The notes under the pieces: model-generated
What the model was told of the DNA's origin: nothing
Database searches by the model: none
What the model saw: the letters and a program-made list of their open reading frames with translations, nothing else
Part shown: piece by piece, positions 62,628 through 64,000 of the stretch
How positions within the stretch are numbered: position 1 is the first letter of the stretch
Layout of the letters: each line of letters begins with the position of its first letter
Origin: Bacteroidota bacterium
Lineage (GTDB): Bacteria; Bacteroidota; Bacteroidia; Flavobacteriales; Schleiferiaceae
Direction of reading: 5' to 3'
Assembly: GCA_003045865.1 (NCBI GenBank)
Contig: PZPB01000007.1
Coordinates: forward strand, 1 to 64,000
Length of the DNA stretch: 64,000 bases
Position numbers and translations under genes: made by a program

Positions 62628-63497
62628 ATGGCCAATTTAAAAGAATTACGTAATCGCATTACCTCGGTAGGTAGCACCATGCAAATCACTTCTGCAATGA
62701 AGATGGTTTCTGCTGCCAAGCTGAAAAGAGCTCAAGATGCAATTACCCAACTAAGACCATACGCTCAAAAAATTGAGGAAATCTTAGTGAATGTAAGTGC
62801 TACCCTTGATTCTTCTGAAGGTCCTTACAGTCGTCAAACCGAAAATGTAAAGAAAGTACTGATTGTTGCCATTTCTTCTAACCGCGGTTTATGTGGTGCT
62901 TTTAATGCTAATGTCGTAAAACGTGTGATGCTTTATAAAAATGAAACATCTGCACAGGTTGACATCTTTAGCATGGGTAAAAAAGCAGCTGAGATCTTAA
63001 CCAAAAAAGGCGCAGGGAAACCAGTGGGAGATCGCAATACGATTTATGAAGATCTTAGCTTCGCTAATGCTTCTGCTGTAGCAGAAATGTTAATGGAGAA
63101 ATTCTTGTCAGGGGAGTATGACCGTATCGAATTGGTTTATAACCAGTTTGTAAACGCTGCTAACCAGATTGTACAATGCGAGCAATTCTTGCCCATCCGC
63201 GAAAGCAAACTGGAAGAAGGACAACAGGCTTCAGGTGAATATTTGTACGAGCCGGCGAAGGAAGAAATCCTAGAAGATTTAATTCCAAAGTCTTTGAAAA
63301 CTCAAGTTTTTAAAGCGCTTTTGGATAGTCAAGCTTCCGAACATGGTGCGCGTATGACTGCTATGCACAAAGCTACGGACAACGCTGATGAGCTTAGAAA
63401 AGCTCTTAGTTTGGAATACAATAAAGCCCGTCAGGCTGCAATTACAAACGAGATCTTAGAGATCGTAGGTGGAGCTAACGCTTTGGAAAAAGCTTAA
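62628..63497 (+). CDS. atpG: ATP synthase F1 subunit gamma
   Basis: A 289-residue rotor shaft. The N-terminal LKELRNRITSVGSTMQITSAMKMVSAAKLKRA and the C-terminal helix ending NKARQAAITNEILEIVGGANAL are the conserved coiled-coil halves. It is the last gene of the operon; atpD and atpC are absent and a terminator follows. Confidence 0.97.
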   Translation: MANLKELRNRITSVGSTMQITSAMKMVSAAKLKRAQDAITQLRPYAQKIEEILVNVSATLDSSEGPYSRQTENVKKVLIVAISSNRGLCGAFNANVVKRVMLYKNETSAQVDIFSMGKKAAEILTKKGAGKPVGDRNTIYEDLSFANASAVAEMLMEKFLSGEYDRIELVYNQFVNAANQIVQCEQFLPIRESKLEEGQQASGEYLYEPAKEEILEDLIPKSLKTQVFKALLDSQASEHGARMTAMHKATDNADELRKALSLEYNKARQAAITNEILEIVGGANALEKA

Positions 63498-63518
63498 AAG
63501 TCTTTTCAAAATATACTC

Positions 63519-63548
63519 AAACCCTCTACTATTGTAGGGGTTTTTTTG
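63519..63548 (+). terminator. Terminator of the atp operon
   Basis: The stem AAACCC(T)CTAC/GTAGGGGTTT has a single bulged T and a 4-base loop. It is followed by seven or more T residues, 21 bases after the atpG stop. Confidence 0.85.
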
Positions 63549-63585
63549 TTTCTACCCTTTCTAAAAATTGCGTCGTACCTAGGTT

Positions 63586-63612
63586 TTGATGGCCTGTTAT
63601 TTGCTACCTTTC
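63586..63612 (+). promoter_or_regulatory. Candidate promoter for the sensor kinase gene
   Basis: TTG at 63586-63588, a 16-base spacer and TACCTTTC (one mismatch to TAnnTTTG) at 63605-63612 sit just before the ATG at 63620. The spacing equals that of the pgk and purN candidates. Confidence 0.35.
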
Positions 63613-63619
63613 CCATGCA

Positions 63620-64000
63620 ATGACCCGATTAAATATAACCCTAAGAGGAAGGATATTTTTTTCGATGCTCCTTATTATTGGGGTATCCTTTTTTTTGACA
63701 GGAACTATATCTTTCTACCATTTTAAGCAGGAAAACGAAAGCTATCACGAAGAGCGCCTAAGACGAAAGGAGTTTGCGATTTTAGAGGCAATCAATTTCT
63801 TTTTAAGGGATCAGGAGATTACAGATAATACCGACTCCATCGTTAAGATGTTCGATAATAAGGTTTGTGAACTCTCCCAAATTAACGGTCTCGATATTAA
63901 TATATATGGACTTAACGGTAATCTTTTAATTGCCAGTACCCCGAGCCTGCACGAGGATAGTATCATTCCCGTTAAAATCGATTACGAGTTAATGGAGCGT
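63620..64000 (+). CDS. Sensor histidine kinase, N-terminal part (cut by window edge)
   Basis: A frame of 127 codons is open to the window end. It has a first membrane span near residues 13-33 (FFSMLLIIGVSFFLTGTISFY), then a charged linker and a periplasmic sensor part. The opening LRGRIFFSMLLIIG and the YHEERLRRKEFAILEAINFFL stretch resemble the N-terminus of two-span HAMP histidine kinases of Bacteroidota. Kinase motifs would lie beyond the edge. The gene stands alone after the atp terminator. Confidence 0.7.
   Translation, partial: MTRLNITLRGRIFFSMLLIIGVSFFLTGTISFYHFKQENESYHEERLRRKEFAILEAINFFLRDQEITDNTDSIVKMFDNKVCELSQINGLDINIYGLNGNLLIASTPSLHEDSIIPVKIDYELMER

Noticed and set aside
1-64000. 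CRISPR array, insertion sequence, prophage or toxin-antitoxin pair
   Set aside because: No regularly spaced direct repeats, transposase motifs, integrase, phage structural genes or paired small toxin genes were seen on reading both strands.

Overview
The window looks like a chromosomal segment from a marine-type Bacteroidota, probably order Flavobacteriales (Schleiferiaceae or Cryomorphaceae-like; the family is a guess). The evidence is the gene content: a PorW/SprE gliding and type IX secretion lipoprotein, a PKD-rich adhesin, the rnc / IPExxxVDY-like / pyk block beside fabF-acpP, an atpBEFHAG operon without atpD and atpC, a DUF4175-ybeY-mnmG run, and several TAnnTTTG-type -7 boxes of the Bacteroidota kind. 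No CRISPR array, intact insertion sequence or prophage was seen. Almost all of the window is chromosomal backbone.

Layout. 1-5.3 kb: the 5' part of a secreted adhesin, a small HELGH metalloprotease, a GH3-like enzyme and a LysR regulator. 5.3-9.6 kb: dabB-dabA, an energy-coupled inorganic carbon uptake pair, divergent from the LysR gene and separated from it by two near-identical palindromes. 9.8-15.6 kb: small membrane proteins, a membrane-anchored AraC/TolB/TPR regulator, an ankyrin lipoprotein, an acyltransferase and an M23 protein. 14.7-16.2 kb also carries structured, hairpin-forming noncoding repeats. 16.2-21.4 kb: a tight five-gene minus-strand operon (sodium symporter, GNAT, M20 amidohydrolase, alanine racemase, ornithine-racemase-like enzyme). 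21.4-25.9 kb: a lipoprotein, rpiB, a 456-bp motif-rich gap, a MORN-repeat protein, a Nudix hydrolase and a DUF2911 protein. 26.2-26.6 kb: a decayed histidine kinase.

26.6-34.5 kb holds membrane and metabolic genes: a TspO-like protein, a VIT transporter, an ALDH7-type dehydrogenase, a cupin, a MuiA-like protein and a cytochrome c-FTR1 iron permease fusion. 34.7-36.7 kb is gltX-folB-tRNA-Cys. 36.8-43.1 kb is DUF4175-ybeY-mnmG-methyltransferase, with two perfect parS (ParB-binding) palindromes in and just after mnmG. 43.1-53.7 kb is housekeeping: holB, pgk, cvpA, pheS, pyk, rnc, fabF, acpP, purN, rnhA. 53.8-64 kb carries an M23 protein, porW/sprE, a bactofilin, the ATP synthase genes and the start of a sensor kinase.

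The two parS sites and mnmG suggest that the segment lies in the origin-proximal part of the chromosome. The gap at 22.7-23.2 kb has repeated TTGTTAATA motifs and one near-consensus DnaA box, and is a weak origin or operator candidate. The most distinctive functional units are the LysR-dabBA carbon uptake locus and the two-racemase amino-acid operon.
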